DNA from: Promicromonospora sp. MEB111
GTDB lineage: Bacteria; Actinomycetota; Actinomycetes; Actinomycetales; Cellulomonadaceae
NCBI RefSeq assembly: GCF_030209445.1
Contig: NZ_JARVSD010000028.1
Span: 62,001 to 126,000 of the forward strand
Length of the DNA: 64,000 nucleotides
Direction of reading: 5' to 3'
Shown here: positions 17,923 through 25,621 of the stretch, in pieces
How positions within the stretch are numbered: the stretch's first letter is position 1
How the letters are laid out: the number at the start of each line of letters is the position of its first letter
Notes under the pieces: model-generated
Told to the model about the DNA's origin: nothing
What the model saw: the letters and a program-made list of their open reading frames with translations, nothing else
Databases searched by the model: none
Position numbers and translations under genes: made by a program

Positions 17923-19526
17923 CCGCCCTGCTCCTGACGAACGCCCGCCTGGTCGGCGCGTCGCCGTCGAACGTAGGGAACGTCGGCGCAACAGGGGGTG
18001 TTGCGCCGACCGGTCCTACGTTCGACGGGTCCGTCGGCGAGTCGGGCGGGCTCGTCGACGTGCTGGTGCGGGACGGGCTGGTCGAGGTCGTCGGGGCGGC
18101 CGGGCTCGTCGGCGACGGCGGTGTCGAGCGGGTGGACCTGGGTGGGCGCATCCTCATGCCCGGGCTCTGGGACGCGCACGTGCACCTCACGCAGTGGGCG
18201 CTGGTGCGGCGCCGGCTGGACCTGTCGGGCGCGCGCTCCGCCGCCGAGGCCGTCGCGCTCGTGCGCGACCGCCTCGCCGAGGGGCCGCCCGAGCCCGGCA
18301 CGGCGCTGGTCGGCTACGGGTTCCGGGACGGGCTGTGGCCCGACGTCCCCACGGCAGAGCTGCTGGACGCCGGCGCGGGCGAGGTGCCCGTGGTGCTCGT
18401 CTCCGGCGACCTGCACTGCGCGTGGCTCAGCACCGCCGGCCTGCGGTTCGTCGGCGTCGGCGCGCACCCCACGGGCGTGCTCCGGGAGGCCGACTGGCTG
18501 CCGCTGGCCGCCGCCGTCGATCGGGCGCCGGACCACCTGGCCGACGCCTGGGTGGCCGACGCCGCCGCGGCCGCCGCGGCGCGGGGCGTGGTCGGCGTCG
18601 TCGACCTGGAGATCACGGACAACCTCACGGCCTGGCGCCGCCGGTTCGCCGGCGGGTTCGGCGCGCTGCGGGTCCGGGCGGGGGTGTGGACCCCCTGGCT
18701 GGACGATGTCCTGGCCGAGGGGTTGCGCAGCGGCGACGTGCTGCCGGGCACGGGCGGCCTGCTGGAGCAGGGGCCGTTCAAGGTGGTCACGGACGGCTCG
18801 CTCAACACGCGCACCGCCTACTGCCACGACCCGTACCCGGGGCTGACCGGGCCCGAGGCGCACGGGATCCTGTCGGTGCCGCCGGCCGAGCTGGTCCCGC
18901 TCATGGCCCGTGCGCACGCCGGCGGGCTGCGGTGCGCGATCCACGCGATCGGTGACCACGCCAACACGCTCGCGCTGGACGCGTTCGCCGCGACCGGGGC
19001 GCGCGGCTCGGTCGAGCACGCGCAGCTCCTCGACCCCGCCGACCTCGCCCGCTTCGCCGAGCTCGGCGTGATCGCGTCCGTCCAGCCCGAGCACGCCATG
19101 GACGACCGCGACATCGCCGACCGGCACTGGTCGGGGCGCACCGGGCGGGCGTTCGCGTTCGGCGCGCTGGACGACGCCGGGGCCGTGCTCGCTCTGGGCT
19201 CGGACGCGCCGGTCGCGCCGCTCGACCCCTGGTTCGCGGTCGCGGCGGCGGTCAGCCGGTCGCGGGACGGCCGCGCGCCCTGGCACCCGGAGCAGCGGAT
19301 CGGCCTGCGCACGGCCCTGGAGGCCTCGACCGACGGCCGCGGCCTGGTCCCGACGGCGGGGGCGCCGGCCGACCTGGCGGTCCTGGACGCCGACCCGCTG
19401 GCGCCGGGCTCCGGCTCCGGCTCTGGCTCCGAGGCCGACGACGCGGCCGCCGCCGCGGCAGCCCTGCGCGAGATGCCGGTGGCGGCCACCCTCCTGGCGG
19501 GCGCCTGGACCCACCGCACGTTCTGA
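17919..19526 (+). CDS. YtcJ-like amidohydrolase with in-frame palindromic insertion
   Basis: The 535-residue protein belongs to the metal-dependent amidohydrolase superfamily (amidohydrolase_3, YtcJ-like). Visible motifs are WDAHVHLTQW (first metal site), VTDGSLNTRTAY, HAIGDHANTLALDAF, VEHAQL and LGSDAPVAPLDPW. Near the N-terminus, residues about 16-36 are encoded by a 63-bp imperfect palindrome (17965-18027), splitting the usual first beta-strands LTNARLVGA and GLVDVLVRDG. The C-terminus has a Gly/Ser/Ala-rich loop before the last strand. It probably hydrolyses an amide, imide or similar bond in the cytoplasm; the substrate is unknown. Whether the insertion disturbs activity cannot be told, but the frame is kept. 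Confidence 0.85.
   Translation: MTALLLTNARLVGASPSNVGNVGATGGVAPTGPTFDGSVGESGGLVDVLVRDGLVEVVGAAGLVGDGGVERVDLGGRILMPGLWDAHVHLTQWALVRRRLDLSGARSAAEAVALVRDRLAEGPPEPGTALVGYGFRDGLWPDVPTAELLDAGAGEVPVVLVSGDLHCAWLSTAGLRFVGVGAHPTGVLREADWLPLAAAVDRAPDHLADAWVADAAAAAAARGVVGVVDLEITDNLTAWRRRFAGGFGALRVRAGVWTPWLDDVLAEGLRSGDVLPGTGGLLEQGPFKVVTDGSLNTRTAYCHDPYPGLTGPEAHGILSVPPAELVPLMARAHAGGLRCAIHAIGDHANTLALDAFAATGARGSVEHAQLLDPADLARFAELGVIASVQPEHAMDDRDIADRHWSGRTGRAFAFGALDDAGAVLALGSDAPVAPLDPWFAVAAAVSRSRDGRAPWHPEQRIGLRTALEASTDGRGLVPTAGAPADLAVLDADPLAPGSGSGSGSEADDAAAAAAALREMPVAATLLAGAWTHRTF
17965..18027. repeat. 63-bp palindromic element inside a coding region
   Basis: Outer arms 17965-17977 and 18015-18027 (13 bp) and inner arms 17982-17993 and 17999-18010 (12 bp) pair perfectly, with a 4x4 internal loop and a five-G apical loop. 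The outer arms contain GAACGTAGG/CCTACGTTC, shared with the intergenic hairpin at 19580-19633. It is 21 codons long. Near-identical 12-base direct repeats flank it (17952-17963 and 18033-18044, 11 of 12 matching). Confidence 0.8.
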
Positions 19527-19579
19527 CCCCGGCCCCGGCCCCGACCCTGGCCCCGGCGCTGGCCCCGACCCTGGCAGCC

Positions 19580-19633
19580 GAACGTAGGAGCAGTCGCCGC
19601 ACGAGCGCTCATGCGGCGACTGCTCCTACGTTC
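19580..19633. terminator. Perfect 22-bp hairpin after the amidohydrolase gene
   Basis: Bases 19580-19601 pair perfectly with 19612-19633 around a 10-base loop. It follows the amidohydrolase stop by 53 bases, across a GGCCCC-rich stretch (19527-19578), and precedes the toxin-antitoxin promoter, so it can serve as terminator. Its outer arms match the palindrome inside the amidohydrolase gene. Confidence 0.75.
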
Positions 19634-19656
19634 ACCTGATCAGCGGAGCATGGCCG

Positions 19657-19684
19657 TTGACTGCCACCACTTTACGTATACGAT
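19657..19684 (+). promoter_or_regulatory. Toxin-antitoxin promoter with palindromic operator
   Basis: TTGACT at 19657-19662 and TACGAT at 19679-19684 are 16 bases apart and the ATG follows the -10 by 6 bases. The 8-bp palindrome CGTATACG (19675-19682) overlaps the -10 and is a likely autorepression site for the ribbon-helix-helix antitoxin. Confidence 0.6.
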
Positions 19685-19690
19685 ATTCAC

Positions 19691-19954
19691 ATGAGCGACG
19701 GGAAGATCCGCGGACAGGCGGTGAGCGAGGAACAGATCCAGGCGTGGGCCGACGAGGCCGAGGCCGGCTACGACGTGACCAAGCTGCGTCGCCGCGGTCG
19801 TCCGCCGGCCGGTGACGGGCCGGGCGAGGTGGTGCCGGCTCGGCTGGACGCCGCGACCCTCGCGGCCCTGGACCGGCAGGCCAAGGCAGAGGGGCTGGCG
19901 AACAGGTCCGAGGCGATCCGGGCGGCCGTGCGTGCCTGGGCGCACGTCGCGTGA
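19691..19954 (+). CDS. Ribbon-helix-helix antitoxin
   Basis: The 87-residue protein has a ribbon-helix-helix DNA-binding domain at its C-terminus: strand VVPARLDAATLAALDRQA followed by GLANRSEAIRAAVRAW, the classic CopG/RHH pattern. The N-terminal half (EEQIQAWADEAEAGYD) is likely the disordered or helical toxin-neutralising segment. It overlaps the next gene by four bases (GTGA), the usual arrangement of a toxin-antitoxin pair, and its promoter carries a palindrome suitable for autorepression. The base composition of the upstream region is distinctly AT-rich for this window. Confidence 0.85.
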   Translation: MSDGKIRGQAVSEEQIQAWADEAEAGYDVTKLRRRGRPPAGDGPGEVVPARLDAATLAALDRQAKAEGLANRSEAIRAAVRAWAHVA

Positions 19955-20199
19955 GGCTGCACGACTCCGCCCGTAAGCACTTTCGCCGCGACCGGCTGAC
20001 CGAGGCAGGCGTCCTGCGCGCCGTCGAGCAGCCCGCCTATCCAGCGCCGCTGGACGATGAGGACGACCCGCGCCGCTGGCTCCTGCTCGGGTTCGACGAC
20101 GCCGGACGGCTGCTCGAACTCGTGACCCTCGACTTCGACTCCGGCGAGACGTTGGTCATCCACGCGATGAGGCCCGCGCGCAGTACCGCGACCTGCTGA
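19951..20199 (+). CDS. Putative toxin, 3' end frameshifted
   Basis: The 82-residue product begins with GTG and fits the small toxin-like proteins found next to RHH antitoxins in Actinobacteria (signature LLGFDDAGRLLELV then DFDSGETLVIHAM), a likely RelE/BrnT-like fold; this family assignment is from memory and moderate. The last ten residues (RPARSTATC) do not fit. Adding one G after base 20172 would instead give ARAQYRDLLT and a stop at 20202-20204, a natural helical C-terminus. So there is either a real one-base deletion that alters the toxin's end or a sequencing error. Confidence 0.65.
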   Translation: MRLHDSARKHFRRDRLTEAGVLRAVEQPAYPAPLDDEDDPRRWLLLGFDDAGRLLELVTLDFDSGETLVIHAMRPARSTATC

Positions 20200-20214
20200 C
20201 CTGAACGGCCCCGC

Positions 20215-21240
20215 TCACAGACCCGGGGCGAGGGCCACCGTGCGGAAGCCCGCGTTGCCCATCGACGAGTCCGGCGTGTTCGACGAGCGCGCGGAGTTCC
20301 GATAGCGGTTGCAGTACGAGATGTGGCACAGGTAGCTGCCGCCACGCAGGATCCGCTGGGCGCCCCGGTCGGGGCCCGCCGGGTTGGCCGCGGGGGAGTG
20401 CGCGTAGTAGCCCGGGTCGAACCAGTCCTGGCACCACTCCCAGACGTTCCCCACCGGCTGCCACAGGCCGTACCCGTTGGGCTCGAACGTCCGCACCGGC
20501 GCGGTGGTGAGCCAGCCGTCGTCCAGCGTGTTCGTCCGCGGGAACGAGCCCTGCCAGATGTTGGCGCGCCACCCGCCGTCGTCCACCTCGGCGTCGCCCC
20601 AGGGGTACTTCGCGCCCTCGACGCCGCCGCGGGCGGCGTACTCCCACTCGGCCTCCGTGGGCAGGCGCCGGCCCGCCCAGGCGCAGTAGGCGACGGCGTC
20701 GTTCCAGCTCACGTGGGTTGCGGGGTGGTCGTCGAGGCCGTCGACGACGGAGCGCGGCCCGCCCGGGTGCGCCCAGTCCGCGCCGCGGACGCCGAACCAC
20801 CACGGGGTGCCGTCGGCCTGGCCCATGATGTCGCCGGGGTCGGCCGCGACGGCGAGGTGGAAGACCGCCGAGAAGCCGAACGTCTCCGCCTCGGTGCGGT
20901 AGCCGGTGTCGTCGACGAACCGCGCGAAGTCGGCGTTCGTCACCGAGGTCGCGTCGATCTCGAACGCGTCGAGGGCGACCTCGTGGAGCGGTGCCTCGCC
21001 GTCGCCGGGGTTCCGGTCGCCCGACGAGTCGCCCATCGTGAACCGGCCGGCCGGCACCTGGGCCTGCTCGACGTCGTGCCGGCCCCGGGCGGGTGCCGCG
21101 GCGGCGTCGGCCGGGCGGGAACCGAGCGGGAGGAAAGCCTCCCGCCCCGGGGCGCCGCACCCGCACCCGCAGCCCTCGTGCCCTGCCCCGGTCTGCTCGC
21201 CCCCGGTCTGCGCTGCGCCGGTCTGCTCGTCGCTCGTCAC
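20215..21240 (-). CDS. Formylglycine-generating enzyme
   Basis: The 341-residue protein matches true FGE, not merely the broader FGE-sulfatase fold: the active-site pair Cys305 and Cys310 lies in GGSYLCHISYCNRYR, spaced as in human and Streptomyces enzymes, with HVSWNDAVAYCAWAGRRLP, NIWQGSFP and GNVWEWCQDWF upstream. The enzyme oxidises a Cys in a C-x-P-x-R type motif of target proteins, usually sulfatases, to formylglycine, using oxygen and copper. An extra N-terminal tail contains GCGCGCGAP, three closely spaced Cys. GTG at 21240 overlaps the GntR gene's stop. No sulfatase gene occurs in the window. It is the last gene of a seven-gene operon. Confidence 0.93.
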   Translation of the reverse strand: MTSDEQTGAAQTGGEQTGAGHEGCGCGCGAPGREAFLPLGSRPADAAAAPARGRHDVEQAQVPAGRFTMGDSSGDRNPGDGEAPLHEVALDAFEIDATSVTNADFARFVDDTGYRTEAETFGFSAVFHLAVAADPGDIMGQADGTPWWFGVRGADWAHPGGPRSVVDGLDDHPATHVSWNDAVAYCAWAGRRLPTEAEWEYAARGGVEGAKYPWGDAEVDDGGWRANIWQGSFPRTNTLDDGWLTTAPVRTFEPNGYGLWQPVGNVWEWCQDWFDPGYYAHSPAANPAGPDRGAQRILRGGSYLCHISYCNRYRNSARSSNTPDSSMGNAGFRTVALAPGL

Positions 21241-22031
21241 GCCCCCACGGTATCGGCGCCGGGCCGGGCGCCGTCGGGCGCACCACCCTGCTGCTGCCGC
21301 ACCGCGGCGGCGACCTCGGGGTCCGAGCTGGGCCTCGTGATGCCGTAGCGTGACAGGTAGCCGATCCGCGACTCCCGGACGTGGGCCGCCATCAGGGCGG
21401 CGGCCCGCTCGCCGTCGCCGGCGTCGATCGCCCCGACGATCACCCGGTGGTCGGGCCAGAGCCGCTTGCCGCGCGACTGCATGTCGGCGGCGTAGAGCCA
21501 CTCGATCTTCCAGGAGAGCTGGCGCAGCAGCCGGGTCAGGGTCGCGCTGCCGCTGAGCTCGGCGATCGCGATGTGGATCTGGTCGTTGATGCCCACCAGG
21601 GGGTCCAGGTCGCCGGCGGCGACGTGTGCGTCCCCGGCGTCGAGCAGCCCGGCGATCTGCCGTCGTAGGCGCCACCAGTCCTCGGGGCTCTCGTCGCCCG
21701 AGTAGAGCGCCGCCGCCCGCCGGGCGGCGCTGCGCGCCGTCGACACCTCCAGCGCCTCCCGCACCGCGAACAGGTCGTCGGCGTCGTGCACCGGGATCGC
21801 GGCGACCCGCGAGCCCACGTGCGGCCGGGAGTCGATGAAACCCTCGCTCTCCAGCCCGCGCAGCGCCTCCCGGACCGGCACCCGCGAGACGTCGTACCGC
21901 TGGGCCAGCGAGGCCTCGGTCACGCGGGCGCCGGGCGTCAGGACGCCGGCGATGATGTCGCGCCGGATCGCGTCCTGCACGGTGGGTCGCACCAGAGGGG
22001 GGAGCGCGGGCTCATCGGGCGAAAGCGGCAC
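21237..22031 (-). CDS. GntR-family regulator (FadR/FCD subgroup)
   Basis: The 264-residue protein has an N-terminal winged helix (PTVQDAIRRDIIAGVL, YDVSRVPVREALRGLESEGFI) and an all-helical FCD effector domain with candidate metal-site residues in the segments VGINDQIHIAIAELSG and WPDHRVIVGAIDAGDGERA. FCD regulators usually sense carboxylic acids or amino-acid catabolites. The GTG at 22031 overlaps the end of the ABC ATPase gene by 20 bases, and the stop overlaps the FGE gene by four. It probably controls this operon through the half-sites at 29154-29203. The last 30 residues are a Gly/Ala/Gln-rich tail. Confidence 0.9.
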   Translation of the reverse strand: MPLSPDEPALPPLVRPTVQDAIRRDIIAGVLTPGARVTEASLAQRYDVSRVPVREALRGLESEGFIDSRPHVGSRVAAIPVHDADDLFAVREALEVSTARSAARRAAALYSGDESPEDWWRLRRQIAGLLDAGDAHVAAGDLDPLVGINDQIHIAIAELSGSATLTRLLRQLSWKIEWLYAADMQSRGKRLWPDHRVIVGAIDAGDGERAAALMAAHVRESRIGYLSRYGITRPSSDPEVAAAVRQQQGGAPDGARPGADTVGA

Positions 22032-23700
22032 CGGGGATGGCTCCTAGCAGGTCTCGGGTGTAGTCGGCCCGCGGGGAGTGGAACACGTCGTCGACGGACC
22101 CCTGCTCCTCGACGCGGCCCTGCCGCAGCACCACCACATTATCCGCTATGCCGCGGACCACCGCGAGGTCGTGGCTGATGAAGAGGTACGACACGCCGAG
22201 CCGTTCCTGCAGGTCAGCGAGGAGGTCCAGGATCTGCTCCTGGACCAGCACGTCGAGCGCCGAGACCGCCTCGTCGAGCACCAGCAGCTCCGGCGCGGGA
22301 GCCAGCGCCCGCGCGATGGCGACCCGCTGCCGCTGCCCGCCGGACAGCGCGCCCGGGTGCCGCTGCGCGACGTCCCGGGGGAGCGCCACCTGGTCCAGCA
22401 GCTCCGCGACCCGCGCCCGGCGCGACTCCCGGTCGCCGATGCCGAAGATCCGCAGCGGCTCGTCGACGACCCGCTCCACGGTGTGGGTCGGGTCGAGCGA
22501 CGCGTACGGGTCCTGGAACACCGGCTGCACCCGACGGCGCAGGGCGCGCCGGTCGGCCCGGCCCGCCCCGGCGATGGCCTTCCCGTCCACCAGCGCCTCG
22601 CCGGAGGTGGGCGTCTCCAGGCCGAGCAGGATGCGCGAGACCGTCGTCTTGCCCGAGCCTGACTCGCCCACCAGCGCGGTGGTGCCGCCGCGCGGCACGG
22701 AGAAGGACACGTCGTCGACGGCGCGCAGCAGCCCGCCGCGCCCGCGCACCCGGTACTCCTTGACGAGGTTCCGGACGGTGACGACGTCGCCGGCGGCCGG
22801 GCCGTCACCGCCCGGCGCGCCGGGCGCCCCATCGTCGGCCGGAGCGCCAGGCGCGACGACGACGGCGGCCCGGCCCGCCGGCACCCCCGCCTCGCCCTGC
22901 GCGACGACGGCCGCGGGCGCCGCCGCGACCAGCCGCCGCGTGTACTCGTGCTGCGGGGACCGCAGCACCTGCTCGGGCGAGCCCTGCTCCACGATCCGGC
23001 CGTCGAGCATCACGATCACCCGGTCCGCGCGGTCCGCCGCGAGCCCCAGGTCGTGCGTGACCAGGATCATCGCGGTCCCGTGCGCCTCGGCCAGCGCCAC
23101 CAGGTGGTCCAGGATGCGCCGCTGCACGGTCACGTCCAGGGCCGACGTCGGCTCGTCGGCGAGCAGCAGCTCCGGCTCGCGGGCCAGCGCCGTCGCGATG
23201 AGCACGCGCTGGCGCATGCCACCGGAGAACTCGTGCGGGAACTGCTTCGCACGGCGCTCCGGCTCGGGCACGCCGGCCTCGGCCAGCAGCTCCAGCACCC
23301 GCTGCCGCACCGCCGGACCCCGCAGGCCGCCCGCGCGCAGGGCGTCGGCCACCTGGTCGCCCAGCCGCATGGCCGGGTTGAGGTTGGTGCCCGGGTCCTG
23401 CGGCACCAGCCCGATCCGGCCGCCCCGGACGGCCCGCATCCGGGCCTCGCCCGCGGCGGCCAGGTCCTCGCCGTCGAGCTCGACGGTCCCGCCGGTGATC
23501 CGGCCCGCGCCGGGCAGCAGCCGCAGGAGCGCGGCGATCACCGTCGACTTGCCGGAGCCGGACTGGCCCACGATCGCCACCCGCTCGCCCCGCGCGACGT
23601 CGAGGTCGACGCCGCGCACGACGGGGGTGTCGCCGTACGCGACGTCCAGGCCGCGCACACGCAGCAGCGGCGCGGCGGAGTGGTCAGCGTCCTGCGGCAT
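22012..23700 (-). CDS. Peptide ABC transporter, fused double ATPase
   Basis: The 562-residue protein carries two ABC domains. The first has GQSGSGKSTVIAALL, FSGGMRQRV and LLADEPTSALD; the second has GESGSGKTTVSRILLG, LSGGQRQRV and LVLDEAVSALD, where Ala replaces the usual Pro after Glu. A linker of about 45 residues rich in Ala, Gly and Pro joins them. It powers the permeases encoded at 25618-27455. It overlaps the gamma-glutamyltransferase gene by 17 bases and the GntR gene by 20, so the operon is compact. Confidence 0.93.
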   Translation of the reverse strand: MPQDADHSAAPLLRVRGLDVAYGDTPVVRGVDLDVARGERVAIVGQSGSGKSTVIAALLRLLPGAGRITGGTVELDGEDLAAAGEARMRAVRGGRIGLVPQDPGTNLNPAMRLGDQVADALRAGGLRGPAVRQRVLELLAEAGVPEPERRAKQFPHEFSGGMRQRVLIATALAREPELLLADEPTSALDVTVQRRILDHLVALAEAHGTAMILVTHDLGLAADRADRVIVMLDGRIVEQGSPEQVLRSPQHEYTRRLVAAAPAAVVAQGEAGVPAGRAAVVVAPGAPADDGAPGAPGGDGPAAGDVVTVRNLVKEYRVRGRGGLLRAVDDVSFSVPRGGTTALVGESGSGKTTVSRILLGLETPTSGEALVDGKAIAGAGRADRRALRRRVQPVFQDPYASLDPTHTVERVVDEPLRIFGIGDRESRRARVAELLDQVALPRDVAQRHPGALSGGQRQRVAIARALAPAPELLVLDEAVSALDVLVQEQILDLLADLQERLGVSYLFISHDLAVVRGIADNVVVLRQGRVEEQGSVDDVFHSPRADYTRDLLGAIPGAAFAR

Positions 23701-25621
23701 ATCCCTGCGCTCCTCTCGGGTTGGCGGCCGCGCCCAGCAGGCCCGTGGCCGGGTCGCGGGTCACGGCGGACAGGCGCCCCAGCGCCCAGTCGCCGGCCCG
23801 GGTCACGACGTGGCCGCGGGCCTCCAGCGCGGCGATGACGTCGTCGCCCAGCCGGTCCTCCACGACCGCCCCGCCGGGCGTCCAGGTGCGCGGCCAGAAC
23901 GAGCCGGGGAACGACGTCGTGTGCAGGGCGGGCGCGTCGATCGCCTGCTGCGGGGTGTACCCGCCCACCAGCACCCGCAGCAGGAACAGGAGCTGCCACT
24001 GGTCCTGCTGGTCGCCGCCCGGCGAGCCGAGCGCGATCACGGGCTCGCCGTCGCGCAGCACGAGGGTGGGCGTCAGCGTGGTCCGGGGGCGTCGCCCGGG
24101 CGTCAGGGCCGACGGCGACGCCTCGTCCAGCCACGTCATCTGCAGGCGGGTGCCCAGGCAGAAGCCCAGGCCGGGCACCGTGGGCGAGGACTGCAGCCAG
24201 CCGCCCGACGGCGTGGCCGAGACCATGTTGCCCCAGCGGTCCACGACGTCGATGTGGCACGTGTCGCCGCGGGTGGCGCCGGTGTGCTCGGGGGAGTCGG
24301 GCTCGGTGGTGGGTGCCGGCACGGTCGGCTCGCCCACGCCGGGCGCCGGCACCGTCGGCTCGCCCACACCCGCAGCCGCGCCGCTCCCGGGCGCGCCCGG
24401 CAGCGACCCCGCGGGCGCGCTGGTGGCGTACTCGGTACGCAGCACCGGCAGGGCCGGCGTCGTCCGGCCCGGCACGTCGCCCGCGCGCAGCTCGTGGCTC
24501 GCGGAGTCCGTGATGAGTGCCCGGCGCGCGGCCGCGTACTCCTCGCTCAGCAGGTACGTCAGCGGCACGTCGTCCGCGGCCGGGTCGCCGTACCAGACGT
24601 CGCGGTCGGCCAGCGCCAGCTTCTGCGCCTCGATGACCGTGTGCGCACCGAGCTCGGTGGACGGGTCCAGCGCGGCGTCGTCGAGCCCCTCCAGGATCTT
24701 GAGGGTGGCCAGCAGCGCCGGGCCCTGGCCCCAGGCGCCGGTCTTGGCGATCGTGTACCCGCGGAACGTCACGGTGGTCGCGTCCTCGTACGACGCCGAG
24801 AAGGCCGCGACGTCGGCCGCGGTGATGACGCCGGCGTGGTCGCCGCCGTCGGAGTGCCGGTGCGGCGTGGCCACGAACTCCTCGACGGCCGCGCCCACCC
24901 GCTCGCGCCACGCGGCGCGGGCCAGGTCGATCGCCGCCGCGCGGTCCGGGGCCTGCGCACCCGCGGCGGCGACGGCGTCCAGCAGGTCGGCGTACTCCGG
25001 GTTGGTGACGACCGTGCCCGGGGCCGGCACCTCGCCGTCGGGCAGCCAGCGCGCCGCCGACGTGGGCCAGTGGTCCCGGAACAGGCCCGCGACCGTGCGC
25101 AGGGTGCCGGCGACGCGTTCGAGCAGGGGGTGCCCGTCGCGGGCGTACCCGATCGCGTAGGCCAGCACGTCGCCCAGGTCCCAGGTGCCGTGGTCGCGCA
25201 GGAGCAGCAGCCAGGCGTCGACGCTGCCCGGCACCGCCGCCGCCAGCGCGCCCGAACCGGGCACCAGGTCGAGGCCCTCGGACCGGTAGTGCTCGATGGT
25301 CGCGCCCGCGGGCGCCGGACCCTGGCCCACCAGCACGCGCGGGTGCGCCGGCTCGTCCGCCGTCACGAAGACGCCGGTCATGTCACCGCCCGGCCCGTTG
25401 AGGTGCGGCTCCACGACGTGCAGCACGAACGCGCCGGCGACCGCCGCGTCGAACGCGTTGCCGCCGCGCTCGAGCACGGCCTGGGCGCTCGCGGTGGCGA
25501 TCCAGTGGGTGGAGCCCACCATCCCGAACGTGCCCCGCAGGTCGGGCCGCGTGGCCGGGGTGGTGGGGCGGACGAACGGCGAGGTGTGCCGGGCGGACGG
25601 AGCGGAGGTCATGACACTCAC
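23684..25621 (-). CDS. Gamma-glutamyltransferase-like hydrolase, cytoplasmic
   Basis: The 645-residue protein is a member of the gamma-glutamyltranspeptidase family: GMVGSTHWIATASAQAVLE at the start, LNGPGGDMTGVFV, and the self-cleavage region RGDTCHIDVVDRWGNMV with catalytic Thr454. GSPGGDQQDQW matches the oxyanion-side GSPGG motif. It has no signal peptide, unlike secreted GGTs, so it probably cleaves gamma-glutamyl or similar peptides after import. Just before Thr454 lies an insertion made of a 10-residue tandem repeat (GVGEPTVPAP twice). GTG at 25621 overlaps the permease stop (GTGA); an ATG at 25612 is an alternative. Transferase versus hydrolase or cephalosporin-acylase-like activity cannot be settled. 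Confidence 0.9.
   Translation of the reverse strand: MSVMTSAPSARHTSPFVRPTTPATRPDLRGTFGMVGSTHWIATASAQAVLERGGNAFDAAVAGAFVLHVVEPHLNGPGGDMTGVFVTADEPAHPRVLVGQGPAPAGATIEHYRSEGLDLVPGSGALAAAVPGSVDAWLLLLRDHGTWDLGDVLAYAIGYARDGHPLLERVAGTLRTVAGLFRDHWPTSAARWLPDGEVPAPGTVVTNPEYADLLDAVAAAGAQAPDRAAAIDLARAAWRERVGAAVEEFVATPHRHSDGGDHAGVITAADVAAFSASYEDATTVTFRGYTIAKTGAWGQGPALLATLKILEGLDDAALDPSTELGAHTVIEAQKLALADRDVWYGDPAADDVPLTYLLSEEYAAARRALITDSASHELRAGDVPGRTTPALPVLRTEYATSAPAGSLPGAPGSGAAAGVGEPTVPAPGVGEPTVPAPTTEPDSPEHTGATRGDTCHIDVVDRWGNMVSATPSGGWLQSSPTVPGLGFCLGTRLQMTWLDEASPSALTPGRRPRTTLTPTLVLRDGEPVIALGSPGGDQQDQWQLLFLLRVLVGGYTPQQAIDAPALHTTSFPGSFWPRTWTPGGAVVEDRLGDDVIAALEARGHVVTRAGDWALGRLSAVTRDPATGLLGAAANPRGAQGYAAGR
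24315..24374. repeat. 30-bp tandem duplication before the catalytic Thr
   Basis: Two 30-bp units (24315-24344, 24345-24374) with a few substitutions encode GVGEPTVPAP twice in the large/small subunit junction of the gamma-glutamyltransferase. Confidence 0.8.
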
